A DNA stretch of 64,000 bases from positions 1-64,000 of the forward strand of contig JAYGEX010000012.1 of assembly GCA_046582185.1 (NCBI GenBank). The letters run 5' to 3'. The translations under genes and the position numbers were made by a program. Source of the stretch: GCA-002726655 sp046582185. GTDB taxonomy: Bacteria; Pseudomonadota; Gammaproteobacteria; Pseudomonadales; Azotimanducaceae. Within the stretch, counting starts at the first letter, position 1; the number at the start of each line of letters is the position of its first letter. Under the pieces are notes generated by a model that saw only the letters and a program-made list of their open reading frames with translations, was not told the origin of the DNA and did not search any database. This document shows positions 44,041 through 52,323 of this stretch, piece after piece.

Positions 44041-44667
44041 TCATGGCGCTTTAAGGCCGCAACCTTTGAGTATCACCTGACACAGAAAGTCAGCGATTTG
44101 ATCGATCATCTCTGCTTCGTACTCTGCATGGTTCATGATGGTTAGTACCTGCGTTTCAAAGTCGGCGTAATGTTGTGTTGATGACCAGATCAGAAAGATA
44201 AGGTGGACCGGGTCAACAGCATCCATTTTACCTGCGTCGATCCAGGTCTGAATAATGCGCGATTTTTCTCTTACCCATTGTCTCTGCTCGTTCTTTAAAT
44301 ACCCTTCGAGGTGGGTGGCGCCGTGTATTATCTCGTTGGCGAACAGGCGAGATGCGCTGGCATGCGTGTATGACAATTTTACCTTGGCGCGAATTAAGCG
44401 GCTTAAGGCAATGGCTGGCTCTTCATCTTCCTGTAGTTCCTCAAATGAAGCGTTCCATAACTCTATGATGTGATTCAATACTTCGGTGTACAGGTTTTCC
44501 TTGTTCCTGAAATAGTAGTGGATGTTTGCCTTGGCGAGTCCGGCGCGGTTGGCAATTGCCTGAACGCTGGTCGCCTTATAACCGAGGCGGCTGAATTCCT
44601 CTACTGCCGCCTCCAAAATGGTGTTGAACTGGCGGTCTCTGATGCTTGGGGTGGTTTGTGCTCCCAC
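44041..44667 (-). CDS. TetR-family regulator, RutR-like
   Basis: This is a DNA-binding repressor or activator of 208 residues. The helix-turn-helix is near the N-terminus (T-S-V-Q-A-I-A-N-R-A-G-L-A-K-A-N-I-H-Y-Y-F). The C-terminal ligand domain resembles RutR/TetR_C_13 proteins (L-S-Y-T-H-A-S-A-S-R-L-F-A-N-E-I-I-H-G-A), which bind uracil or related pyrimidines/purines. It is divergent from xdhA, and the intergenic palindrome at 44719-44744 matches the RutR consensus. It very probably controls the purine catabolic genes. Confidence 0.88.
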   Translation of the reverse strand: MGAQTTPSIRDRQFNTILEAAVEEFSRLGYKATSVQAIANRAGLAKANIHYYFRNKENLYTEVLNHIIELWNASFEELQEDEEPAIALSRLIRAKVKLSYTHASASRLFANEIIHGATHLEGYLKNEQRQWVREKSRIIQTWIDAGKMDAVDPVHLIFLIWSSTQHYADFETQVLTIMNHAEYEAEMIDQIADFLCQVILKGCGLKAP

Positions 44668-44718
44668 AGTATTGCTTCTCTAGGTGGCATTTTTATGAGC
44701 TGGTAGTGCAATAGTTTA

Positions 44719-44744
44719 TTATATTGGCCAATTAGTCAATATAA
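44719..44744. promoter_or_regulatory. RutR-like operator between tetR and xdhA
   Basis: The core TTGGCCAATTAGTCAA (44724-44739) agrees at 12 of 14 defined positions with the E. coli RutR consensus TTGACCANNTGGTCAA. It is extended by perfect 8-base arms (TTATATTG and CAATATAA). It lies in the divergent promoter region of the regulator and the xdh operon. Confidence 0.75.
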
Positions 44745-44870
44745 CCTGTCTATATAAATTACTGTTTTAAAAGAATAAATATTAAATAATCTACCAATAC
44801 ATAAGAAAACTGTCGACATGGTCAGGAAATTGATTGAATATTAGCGGATTAAACCGGAAAGGATCTCCCT

Positions 44871-46376
44871 GTGGAGTTCATGCTCAACAAGCAATTGCTG
44901 ACAAAGCTCGATATCGCTGCCGATACCACGGTATTGAATATGCTGCGAGATCGCGGCTTGGTTGGTACCAAAGAGGGCTGCGCATCAGGTGACTGTGGGG
45001 CGTGCACGGTTATGGTGGGTGAGTGTGACGATGCCGGTAATATCTCCTATCAGACAATCAATGCATGCATTGCTTTAGCGGGAAGTCTTGATGGCCGTCA
45101 TCTGGTTACAGTTGAAGGTTTGGCGAATGGTGAGACCTTACACCCGGCGCAGCAAGCAATGGTGGATACCCACGGATCACAGTGTGGGTATTGTACACCT
45201 GGGTTTGTGATGTCTTTGGCTAGTTTGGTAGAGAATCAGCGCTCAGCATTGACGTCTGATTCTATGCCGCCAGATTCGATACGAGAATCTATACGGGAGA
45301 CGGTAACGACAGGCATCTCCGGAAACTTGTGCCGCTGCACAGGTTACCGGCCGATCATTGATGCTGGAATGAGTGTGCTTGAGAAGAGCGTAGATTCGAA
45401 TGGAGCGAGTGTCTCGGTTTGTCATAGCGAAGCGCGGGAATTTCTTCAAAACAACTCTGCTACTGATTCCAGTGACAGTCACTACTATATTCCAAAGTCG
45501 CTTGATGATTTGGACAAGCTTGTTAATCGTCATGGTACCTCCGGTCTTGTAGCCGGTTGCACGGACTTCGGGCTGGAAATTACGCAACGATTACGTCCAT
45601 TCGCGAATATTATCGATATCTCCAGGGTAAAGGATTTGTTGAAGGTAGATATGAGAGACGATGTGCTCAGTATTGGCGCTTCGGTGGCTTACACGGAGCT
45701 TGAATCTCTGTTTGCTGATTATTCCACTCAGTTTGTAGATCTGCTCCATCGTCTGGGCTCCCGACAAATTCGTAATGGCGGAACGCTCGGTGGCAATATT
45801 GGCAATGCTTCGCCGATAGCAGATACGCCGCCGGTCTTGATAGTTTGGGATGCCTCAATTGTACTTCGTAATACCAGGGGCGAAACACGGAAAGTTATGG
45901 TCGATGAATTCTATCTGGATTATCGAAAGACGGTATTAGCCGAAGATGAATACATTGTCAGCATTGAGATACCGCTGGCATCTATAAATCGATTCCACCG
46001 CATTTACAAAAATTCAAAACGCTTGGAAGATGATATCTCCTCTGTTTTGGGTGTTTTTTCCTTATCTTTGAATTCAGGGTCTTTGAATTCAGAGTCCTCG
46101 ACCGCAGATGTAATAGATACCATCAGGGTATCCTATGGTGGTATGGCGGCGGTGCCTGTGAGGGTTCGAGCAGTTGAAGAGCTATTGCAGGGAAACAAGA
46201 TCAATGATGAAACTATTTTGCTTGCTTGTGATTGTTTGAGAAAAACATTAACACCCATGACGGATGTCAGGGCCAGTGCCGCTTATAGAATGGATATGGC
46301 GGTTGAAATGCTGGATCGCTGCCTTCGAGAATTTGACGGTGAATTGTTACCAAGAGTGACAGACTTCGATGCGTAG
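44871..46376 (+). CDS. xdhA: Xanthine dehydrogenase small subunit (2Fe-2S and FAD)
   Basis: XdhA carries electrons from the molybdenum centre to NAD. The 501 residues contain the plant-type [2Fe-2S] set C37, C42, C45, C66 (E-G-C-A-S-G-D-C-G-A-C), the second cluster with C-G-Y-C (105/108) and C-R-C (154/156), then a FAD-binding domain (N-G-G-T-L-G-G-N-I-G-N) and the CO-dehydrogenase flavoprotein C-terminal part. The start is GTG after AAAGGATCT. The stop overlaps the xdhB start by eight bases. Confidence 0.95.
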   Translation: MEFMLNKQLLTKLDIAADTTVLNMLRDRGLVGTKEGCASGDCGACTVMVGECDDAGNISYQTINACIALAGSLDGRHLVTVEGLANGETLHPAQQAMVDTHGSQCGYCTPGFVMSLASLVENQRSALTSDSMPPDSIRESIRETVTTGISGNLCRCTGYRPIIDAGMSVLEKSVDSNGASVSVCHSEAREFLQNNSATDSSDSHYYIPKSLDDLDKLVNRHGTSGLVAGCTDFGLEITQRLRPFANIIDISRVKDLLKVDMRDDVLSIGASVAYTELESLFADYSTQFVDLLHRLGSRQIRNGGTLGGNIGNASPIADTPPVLIVWDASIVLRNTRGETRKVMVDEFYLDYRKTVLAEDEYIVSIEIPLASINRFHRIYKNSKRLEDDISSVLGVFSLSLNSGSLNSESSTADVIDTIRVSYGGMAAVPVRVRAVEELLQGNKINDETILLACDCLRKTLTPMTDVRASAAYRMDMAVEMLDRCLREFDGELLPRVTDFDA

Positions 46377-48726
46377 ATTTGATCAAACAAGCGTGGTGAA
46401 TAAGGTCCTGGATTCGTCTTCGGCGCAGGCACATGAGTCTGCTATCAAGCACGTCACTGGTGCGGCTATTTATGTGGATGACATGGCAGAATTGCCTGGC
46501 CAGCTACATGTCGCAACCGGGCAATCAATACATGCACATGCCAGGATAAAATCGATGGACCTTGCGCAAGTCCGGCAAAGCGAAGGTGTGGTAGATCTTA
46601 TCTGTTTCGCCGATATACCAGGGGATGGAGATGTTGGGCCCGTGTACAAGGGTGATCCGCTCTTTGCCAACGAGATAACAGAGTTTGTTGGCCAGCCTCT
46701 CTTTGCCGTCGCAGCAACCTCTTTATTAGCTGCAAAAAAAGCTACGGCCAAAGCAAGCATAGAATACGAGGTGCTTGAATCAGTATTGACGCCTCGGCAG
46801 GCTCTCGATGCAAACTTGTTTGTACTGCCGGAAAAAACACTGGCGAAGGGAGATGCCAGCAGTGCGATCGAAAATGCAGCCCACAAGTTAAAAGGGGCCC
46901 ACTATATAAGGGGGCAGGAGCATTTTTATCTTGAAGGGCAGGTTAGTCTGTGTGTACCTGATGAAGATCGTGGTGTGCATGTGTTCAGTTCGTCGCAGCA
47001 TCCGAGTGAAGTACAGAAACTCGTCGCTCAAGTGCTGGATATACCTATTGGTGAAGTACAGGTTGAAGTACGAAGGATGGGCGGCGGCTTTGGCGGTAAG
47101 GAGTCACAAGCAGCTAACCTTGCGTGTATAGCGGCAATATTAGCGAGACGAACCGGGCGTGCGGTGAAATTCAGAATGCCGCGACAGGACGACATGGTGC
47201 AAACCGGCAAGCGCCATGATTTCTGGAATCGATATGAAGTAGGCTTTGATGCAAATGGCCAGGTGCAGGGCGTTACCATGGATCTGGCCGCGCTGTGTGG
47301 ATACTCGCCTGATTTGTCAGAAGGTATCGTTGATAGAGCAATGTTTCATGCTGATAATGGATATTTCTATGAATCGGCGAGGATTACCGGATATAGATGT
47401 AAGACCAATACAGTTTCCAATACGGCGTTTCGCGGCTTCGGTGGCCCTCAGGGAATGATTGCTGCAGAAGCTATGATGGATGATATTGCTCGTGAACTTG
47501 GCTTGGATCCGCTTGATGTGCGCCTGACTAACTTGTACAAAGTCGGCTGTGATACGACACCCTATGGTCAGAAAATTGAACAACATGTGTTGCCTAAGTT
47601 ATTGCAGCAGCTGGAAGAATCCAGTGACTATCGGTCGCGTCGTGTGGCCTTGAGGACATTTAACTCAAGTGATTCACCGCTTAAGAAAGGTCTGGCCCTG
47701 ACGCCAGTGAAATTTGGCATCTCCTTTACCGCCAAGCATTTGAATCAGGCCGGCGCACTGGTTCATATATATTCTGATGGCAGTATTCAGGTTAATCACG
47801 GCGGCACGGAGATGGGGCAGGGGCTCTATACAAAGATTGGGCAGATCGGGGCCCGGGCGCTAGGGGTTGCAAGAAGCCGGATACAGGTGACCGCGACCAG
47901 AACAGACAAAGTGCCTAATACTTCTCCTACGGCAGCTTCATCAGGGACTGACTTAAATGGTATGGCCGTGCTGGATGCTATGAACCAGCTGCGCGAACGA
48001 CTGCTGGGATTTGCCGCTGAATATTTCAAGTGCTCGGTTGATGATATCAGCCTTGTTGACGATGTTCTGACGGCGAAGAGTGAATCCCTGGGGTTCAGCG
48101 AACTGGTCAAGCTTGCTTATATGAATCGTGTACAGCTGTCGGTCGCAGGTTTTTACAAGACGCCCAAAATTTCCTTCGATTTTGATAAAGGCACCGGCCA
48201 GCCTTTTCTCTATTTTGCCAATGGTGCTGCAGTGTCCGAAGTGATCGTTGATACCAGGACAGGCGAATATCGGGTGACAAGAGTTGATATTCTGCACGAC
48301 GTGGGTAGTTCGCTAAATCCCGCCATCGATATTGGCCAGATCGAGGGTGGCTTTGTGCAGGGCATGGGTTGGCTGACAACCGAGGAACTCTTGTGGGATA
48401 AAAGCGGGAGGCTGATATCCAATAGTCCTGCCAATTATAAGATCCCTACGGCATATGATGTACCGGAAATATTTAACATCGGTTTATACGATGAAGAGAA
48501 TAATGAAGAGACGATCTATCGTTCAAAGGCTGTTGGCGAACCACCATTAATGCTGGCCTTATCTGTTTGGTGCGCCTTGCGAGATGCCTGTTCGAGCATT
48601 ACCAGTTACCAGTTTAGCCCTCCTATGAATGCACCAGCCACCAACGAAGAGGTTTACCGCTGCATTGGCCTTGCCCACGAATATTTAGGGGCTAAGACAG
48701 CATCGAAGGAGACGTCAGATGATTAA
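46369..48726 (+). CDS. xdhB: Xanthine dehydrogenase large subunit (molybdopterin)
   Basis: XdhB holds the Mo cofactor and oxidises hypoxanthine to xanthine and xanthine to urate. At 785 residues it shows the aldehyde oxidase/xanthine dehydrogenase layout: G-G-G-F-G-G-K-E near residue 240, A-F-R-G-F-G-G-P-Q, G-G-T-E-M-G-Q-G, and K-A-V-G-E-P-P with the catalytic glutamate near residue 724. It overlaps xdhA and xdhC, making one translationally coupled unit. Confidence 0.95.
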   Translation: MRRFDQTSVVNKVLDSSSAQAHESAIKHVTGAAIYVDDMAELPGQLHVATGQSIHAHARIKSMDLAQVRQSEGVVDLICFADIPGDGDVGPVYKGDPLFANEITEFVGQPLFAVAATSLLAAKKATAKASIEYEVLESVLTPRQALDANLFVLPEKTLAKGDASSAIENAAHKLKGAHYIRGQEHFYLEGQVSLCVPDEDRGVHVFSSSQHPSEVQKLVAQVLDIPIGEVQVEVRRMGGGFGGKESQAANLACIAAILARRTGRAVKFRMPRQDDMVQTGKRHDFWNRYEVGFDANGQVQGVTMDLAALCGYSPDLSEGIVDRAMFHADNGYFYESARITGYRCKTNTVSNTAFRGFGGPQGMIAAEAMMDDIARELGLDPLDVRLTNLYKVGCDTTPYGQKIEQHVLPKLLQQLEESSDYRSRRVALRTFNSSDSPLKKGLALTPVKFGISFTAKHLNQAGALVHIYSDGSIQVNHGGTEMGQGLYTKIGQIGARALGVARSRIQVTATRTDKVPNTSPTAASSGTDLNGMAVLDAMNQLRERLLGFAAEYFKCSVDDISLVDDVLTAKSESLGFSELVKLAYMNRVQLSVAGFYKTPKISFDFDKGTGQPFLYFANGAAVSEVIVDTRTGEYRVTRVDILHDVGSSLNPAIDIGQIEGGFVQGMGWLTTEELLWDKSGRLISNSPANYKIPTAYDVPEIFNIGLYDEENNEETIYRSKAVGEPPLMLALSVWCALRDACSSITSYQFSPPMNAPATNEEVYRCIGLAHEYLGAKTASKETSDD

Positions 48727-49558
48727 ACATCGCTGGCAACAGGCGGTCGCCATCTGCCAACAAAATGCACAGGCTTTCAGCCTGGTTACTGTTGTTGGTA
48801 CAACGGGATCCACGCCGAGGGAAGGTGGGAGTAAAATGGTTGTTACCCTGGATGATACATTCGATTCCATAGGTGGTGGCAAGCTTGAACTGCTGGCGAC
48901 GCAACGAGCAAGAAAGCTCCTGCTGGCTACAGAACATACTCAGGAGGTACATCATTTTCCGCTGGGAGCACAGGCGAATCAATGTTGCGGCGGAAGTGTC
49001 ACGGTGCTGTTCGAGGTATTTCCCAGGAGCGAGGCGGAGCTTGTGATCTTTGGCGCCGGGCACGTGGGCAAAGCCCTTGTAACCATTGTCTCCGAATTGG
49101 ATATGCATATCAGCTGGGTTGATAACCGCGACGATCTCTTTCCACAGCAACTGCCGCCGGGTGTCGAGAAAATCCTGTTGGATCGGCCGGAAGACTATAT
49201 TGACAAGATACCAGAGGCGTCAAAAATTGTTATTGTTACTCATGACCATGCGCTGGATTATCGACTGGCCAGGGAAATTCTGGATGCCGATAATTTTAAC
49301 TACCTTGGTGTTATCGGTTCCAGTACCAAAGCGTCGAGGTTTCGTCGTCGGCTGGCCCATGATGGTTTTGATGAACAGATAATCGAGAAGATGAGTTGCC
49401 CTATCGGTCTTCCCGAACTGAGCGGCAAGCTGCCCATGGAAGTCGCAGTATCCATCGCTGCGCAAATAATGTTCAAGATGCCTGTTGAAGAAAAAGCCAT
49501 ACGCCGCGGTTTGAGCTGGAAAGAAATCAAAGAAGTTATTATGTCGGAAGATTCATGA
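48719..49558 (+). CDS. xdhC: Xanthine dehydrogenase accessory protein XdhC
   Basis: XdhC binds Mo cofactor, promotes its sulfuration and delivers it to XdhB. The 279 residues contain the N-terminal XdhC/CoxI domain (V-V-G-T-T-G-S-T-P-R-E-G-G-S-K-M) and a C-terminal Rossmann domain (I-F-G-A-G-H-V-G-K-A-L and V-I-G-S-S-T-K-A-S-R-F). Starts and stops overlap xdhB and uraD, so the chaperone is made with its client. Confidence 0.94.
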   Translation: MIKHRWQQAVAICQQNAQAFSLVTVVGTTGSTPREGGSKMVVTLDDTFDSIGGGKLELLATQRARKLLLATEHTQEVHHFPLGAQANQCCGGSVTVLFEVFPRSEAELVIFGAGHVGKALVTIVSELDMHISWVDNRDDLFPQQLPPGVEKILLDRPEDYIDKIPEASKIVIVTHDHALDYRLAREILDADNFNYLGVIGSSTKASRFRRRLAHDGFDEQIIEKMSCPIGLPELSGKLPMEVAVSIAAQIMFKMPVEEKAIRRGLSWKEIKEVIMSEDS

Positions 49559-50055
49559 CCCTGGATGACTTGAACCATCTTGATCGCCAGACGAGATTCG
49601 ATATATTCCTTGCCTGTTGTCATTGTAAACGCTGGGCTCAGGATATGAGCAAGGCGAGTCCATTCGACTCTGCCTCAAGCCTTAAAGAGCAGGCGCTGGC
49701 GTTCTGGCAGTCTTCAAGCGAAGCAGAGCGACTGGAAGCTTTTTCCGGGCATCCGCAGATTGGCGATATGGATGCGCTGCGAAACAAATATGCTAAGGAT
49801 GCCAATCGAGAGCAGGGGCAGATCGTTGAAGCGGAAGACGAAACTTTGCTGGCCTTGCGCGATGGGAATCAGCATTACCTTGAAAGGTATGGATTCATCT
49901 TTATTGTTTGTGCCACGGGCAAGTCAGCAAGTGAGATGTTGATTCTGTTACGCAATCGGATTAGCAACAATCGAACGCTTGAGCTGGATAATGCGGCGGC
50001 AGAGCAAGGAAAGATCACCCAGCTGCGCCTGGCGAACTTGCTGCAAGCCAAATGA
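49555..50055 (+). CDS. uraD: OHCU decarboxylase
   Basis: UraD decarboxylates 2-oxo-4-hydroxy-4-carboxy-5-ureidoimidazoline to (S)-allantoin. The 166-residue protein has the catalytic histidine in F-S-G-H66-P-Q-I-G-D, the family hallmark, with a conserved Q-x-Y-L-E-R-Y-G-F-I-F-I-V-C-A-T-G-K segment near 105-125. It overlaps xdhC by ATGA and is followed by uraH, which makes its substrate. Confidence 0.93.
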   Translation: MTLDDLNHLDRQTRFDIFLACCHCKRWAQDMSKASPFDSASSLKEQALAFWQSSSEAERLEAFSGHPQIGDMDALRNKYAKDANREQGQIVEAEDETLLALRDGNQHYLERYGFIFIVCATGKSASEMLILLRNRISNNRTLELDNAAAEQGKITQLRLANLLQAK

Positions 50056-50128
50056 TTGCACTCGTCACAAAATCACGAATGATATCATTCAGCATTTAGC
50101 AGATAACAACTAATAGCCACCCGAACTG

Positions 50129-50205
50129 GCAGTACTTTAGCTAAATAGCAGTACTTTAGTTAAATGGCAGTGCCATAATCAAATAACAGTACTCTAAATC
50201 GAATA
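50129..50205. repeat. Degenerate tandem repeat, 19-20-bp unit x4
   Basis: Four units with consensus close to GCAGTACTTTAGNTAAATA stand head to tail, immediately upstream of the uraH ribosome site. The 50056-50215 gap holds nothing else recognisable. The spacing, near two helical turns, would suit a multi-copy protein-binding site. Confidence 0.7.
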
Positions 50206-50215
50206 GCAGGAATAT

Positions 50216-50545
50216 ATGACAGCACCCATTACCACACACATACTTGATACCAGCAAAGGTCAGCCTGCTTCAGGCGTTCGCGTGGAACTTATTAAGGGTG
50301 AGCTAACTATTGCCACGGGAATAACCAACAAGGATGGTCGGGTCGCGGAGTGGGATCGTGAATATCAACTGGAGTCGTGCACGTACACACTTAATTTTTC
50401 GGTAGCCGGTTATTTTGCAGAGCATGATGAGCCCAGCTTTTATGATGATATTCAGATCAGATTCAAAGTGGTATCTACAACTGATCACTATCACGTACCG
50501 CTGCTGCTTAACCCTTTTGGTTACTCAACATACCGGGGTAGTTAG
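50216..50545 (+). CDS. uraH: 5-hydroxyisourate hydrolase
   Basis: UraH, a transthyretin-like protein, hydrolyses 5-hydroxyisourate to OHCU. The 109 residues start T-T-H-I-L-D-T-S-K-G-Q-P-A and end in the C-terminal tetrapeptide Y-R-G-S, both diagnostic of the hydrolase rather than the transport protein. CAGGAAT precedes the ATG. It is separated from uraD by 160 bases with short repeats, and its stop codon lies inside the first 125-bp repeat unit. Confidence 0.95.
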   Translation: MTAPITTHILDTSKGQPASGVRVELIKGELTIATGITNKDGRVAEWDREYQLESCTYTLNFSVAGYFAEHDEPSFYDDIQIRFKVVSTTDHYHVPLLLNPFGYSTYRGS

Positions 50546-50920
50546 TTCCCGTCCATAAATAGCCAAATCAGAGCAATATATGAAAAATTATAGATCCGTT
50601 AGCTATATAAAACAGTCACTTACCAGGGAAGTAACACCGGCGGTTTCTATTTCTGGATGAGCGCTAGTTAGTTCCTGTCCGGAATGCACATGATTTGAAC
50701 AAAATTCACAGAACTATAATATTATTAGGCATGCACAACAATCACTTACAAAGGAAGTAACACCAGATGTTTTCAATTACGGATGGAGCCAGTTAGTTCC
50801 TGTCCGGAATGTACATGATTTGAACAAAATTAACAGAACAATAATATTGTTAGGTGTACAAAACAATCACTTACAAAGGAAGTAACACTGGATGTTTTCA
50901 ATTACGGATGGAGCCAGTTA
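50541..50920. repeat. Three tandem copies of a 125-bp unit between uraH and guaD
   Basis: Unit A (50541-50666, 126 bp, divergent), unit B (50667-50791) and unit C (50792-50916), each starting GTTAGTTCC, stand in direct order; a fourth GTTA follows and runs into the guaD ATG. B and C differ at about 10 of 125 positions; A is much less similar but shares the ends and the AAGTAACACCGG region. Each copy ends with GGATGAGCG or GGATGGAGCC; in the last this supplies the guaD ribosome site. The repeats fill the entire gap. Confidence 0.9.
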
Positions 50921-52228
50921 ATGAACGATCTTGCGATTAGGAGCCGCATCCTTCATTTTCTGGATGAGCCCATTAACGATGGTACCCATGTTGAGTATCT
51001 GGAAGATGGTGTGTTGCTTGTGCGGGATGGCAAAGTTTCAATATGTCGCGATGCCAGGCAGGCGGAACGTGATGGCTTGAATCTGGAGCAATGCGAGTGG
51101 CTTCCGGATAATCTGCTAATGCCGGGCTTTATCGATACCCACGTGCATTCGCCGCAGATAGATGTAATGGCATCTTACGGCACACAATTACTCGACTGGC
51201 TGGAAAATTATACCTTCCCGGCGGAATCAAAATATGCCGATGAAGCTTATGCAACGAGAGCAGCGGATGATTTTCTGGACTATTGTCTGCAGGTAGGCAC
51301 AACAACATCATTTGTATTTACAACCAGCTATGCGCAGTCGACAGATGCACTCTTTAGTGCAGCCTACGAGAGGGATATGCGGCTGGTGGCAGGCAAAGTC
51401 CTGATGGATCAAAATGCCTTGCCGGCTCTGCAAGATACACCGCAATCCGGATACGATGATTCGGTGGAGTTAATCAAAAATTGGCATGGCAAGGGACGGC
51501 TTGGTTATGCCGTCACGCCACGATTCGCAGGTACCAGCAGCAATGAACAGCTGACGCTTGCAGGAAGACTCTTAAAAGAATACCCAGATGTTTGGCTGCA
51601 AACTCATATGTCCGAAAACCTGGAAGAAATCAGCTGGCTGAAAACGGTCTACCCGGATGCAAAAGATTACCTTGATACCTACGAGCAGCGCGGCTTGAGC
51701 ACTGAGCGCTCGATATTTGCCCATTGCATCCACCTAACGGATAGCGAGATATCGCGCCTGGCAGACAGCGGAGGGCGGATCGCTTTTTGTCCGACATCGA
51801 ACCTGTTTCTCGGGAGTGGATTAATCCCCTTAGAGAAATTACGCGGTGCTGGAATCCCCGTGTCGATCGCCACGGATGTGGGCGGAGGCACCAGTCTCTC
51901 CATGTTGGCAACGCTTGGCGAGGCCTATAAAGTTTGCCAGATGCAGCAGCATTCCTTGCATCCCTATGAAGCGTTTTATATGACAACCCTTGGCAATGCC
52001 AGGGCTGTTCACCTCGATCAGTTTGTTGGTAATTTTGAAAAGGGGAAGGAAGCTGATTTTGTTATTCTCGATCCTGCGCCGACGCCAATCATTAAACGAA
52101 GAATCGAACAGTGTAAGACAATTAGCGAAGAGTTGTTTGTATACATGATGATGGGTGATGATAGATCCATCGAGCGTACTTACTGCCATGGAATCGAGCG
52201 ATATAACAAAAGTACATCAGAACTATAG
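50921..52228 (+). CDS. guaD: Guanine deaminase
   Basis: GuaD converts guanine to xanthine and ammonia. The 435-residue amidohydrolase has the metal motif P-G-F-I-D-T-H-V-H-S-P-Q, T-H-M-S-E-N, H-C-I-H-L and A-T-D-V-G-G-G-T-S-L-S-M. The length and the H-S-P-Q stretch match the guanine deaminase subfamily. Its ribosome site GGAG is contributed by the third 125-bp repeat. The product feeds the xanthine dehydrogenase encoded upstream. Confidence 0.94.
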   Translation: MNDLAIRSRILHFLDEPINDGTHVEYLEDGVLLVRDGKVSICRDARQAERDGLNLEQCEWLPDNLLMPGFIDTHVHSPQIDVMASYGTQLLDWLENYTFPAESKYADEAYATRAADDFLDYCLQVGTTTSFVFTTSYAQSTDALFSAAYERDMRLVAGKVLMDQNALPALQDTPQSGYDDSVELIKNWHGKGRLGYAVTPRFAGTSSNEQLTLAGRLLKEYPDVWLQTHMSENLEEISWLKTVYPDAKDYLDTYEQRGLSTERSIFAHCIHLTDSEISRLADSGGRIAFCPTSNLFLGSGLIPLEKLRGAGIPVSIATDVGGGTSLSMLATLGEAYKVCQMQQHSLHPYEAFYMTTLGNARAVHLDQFVGNFEKGKEADFVILDPAPTPIIKRRIEQCKTISEELFVYMMMGDDRSIERTYCHGIERYNKSTSEL

Positions 52229-52323
52229 TGGACGAAACTATAGAGCACGTAACATTAGTGCGCGTAAAAACAGGGCAGCCGGTAAATCGGCGCTGTGAAA
52301 ATAATGAGAAGAGCGGGTAGATA

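Noticed and set aside
50541..50920. Possible CRISPR array (regular direct repeats)
   Set aside because: The 125-bp units are contiguous, with no unique spacers and far longer than CRISPR repeats, and no cas genes are present.
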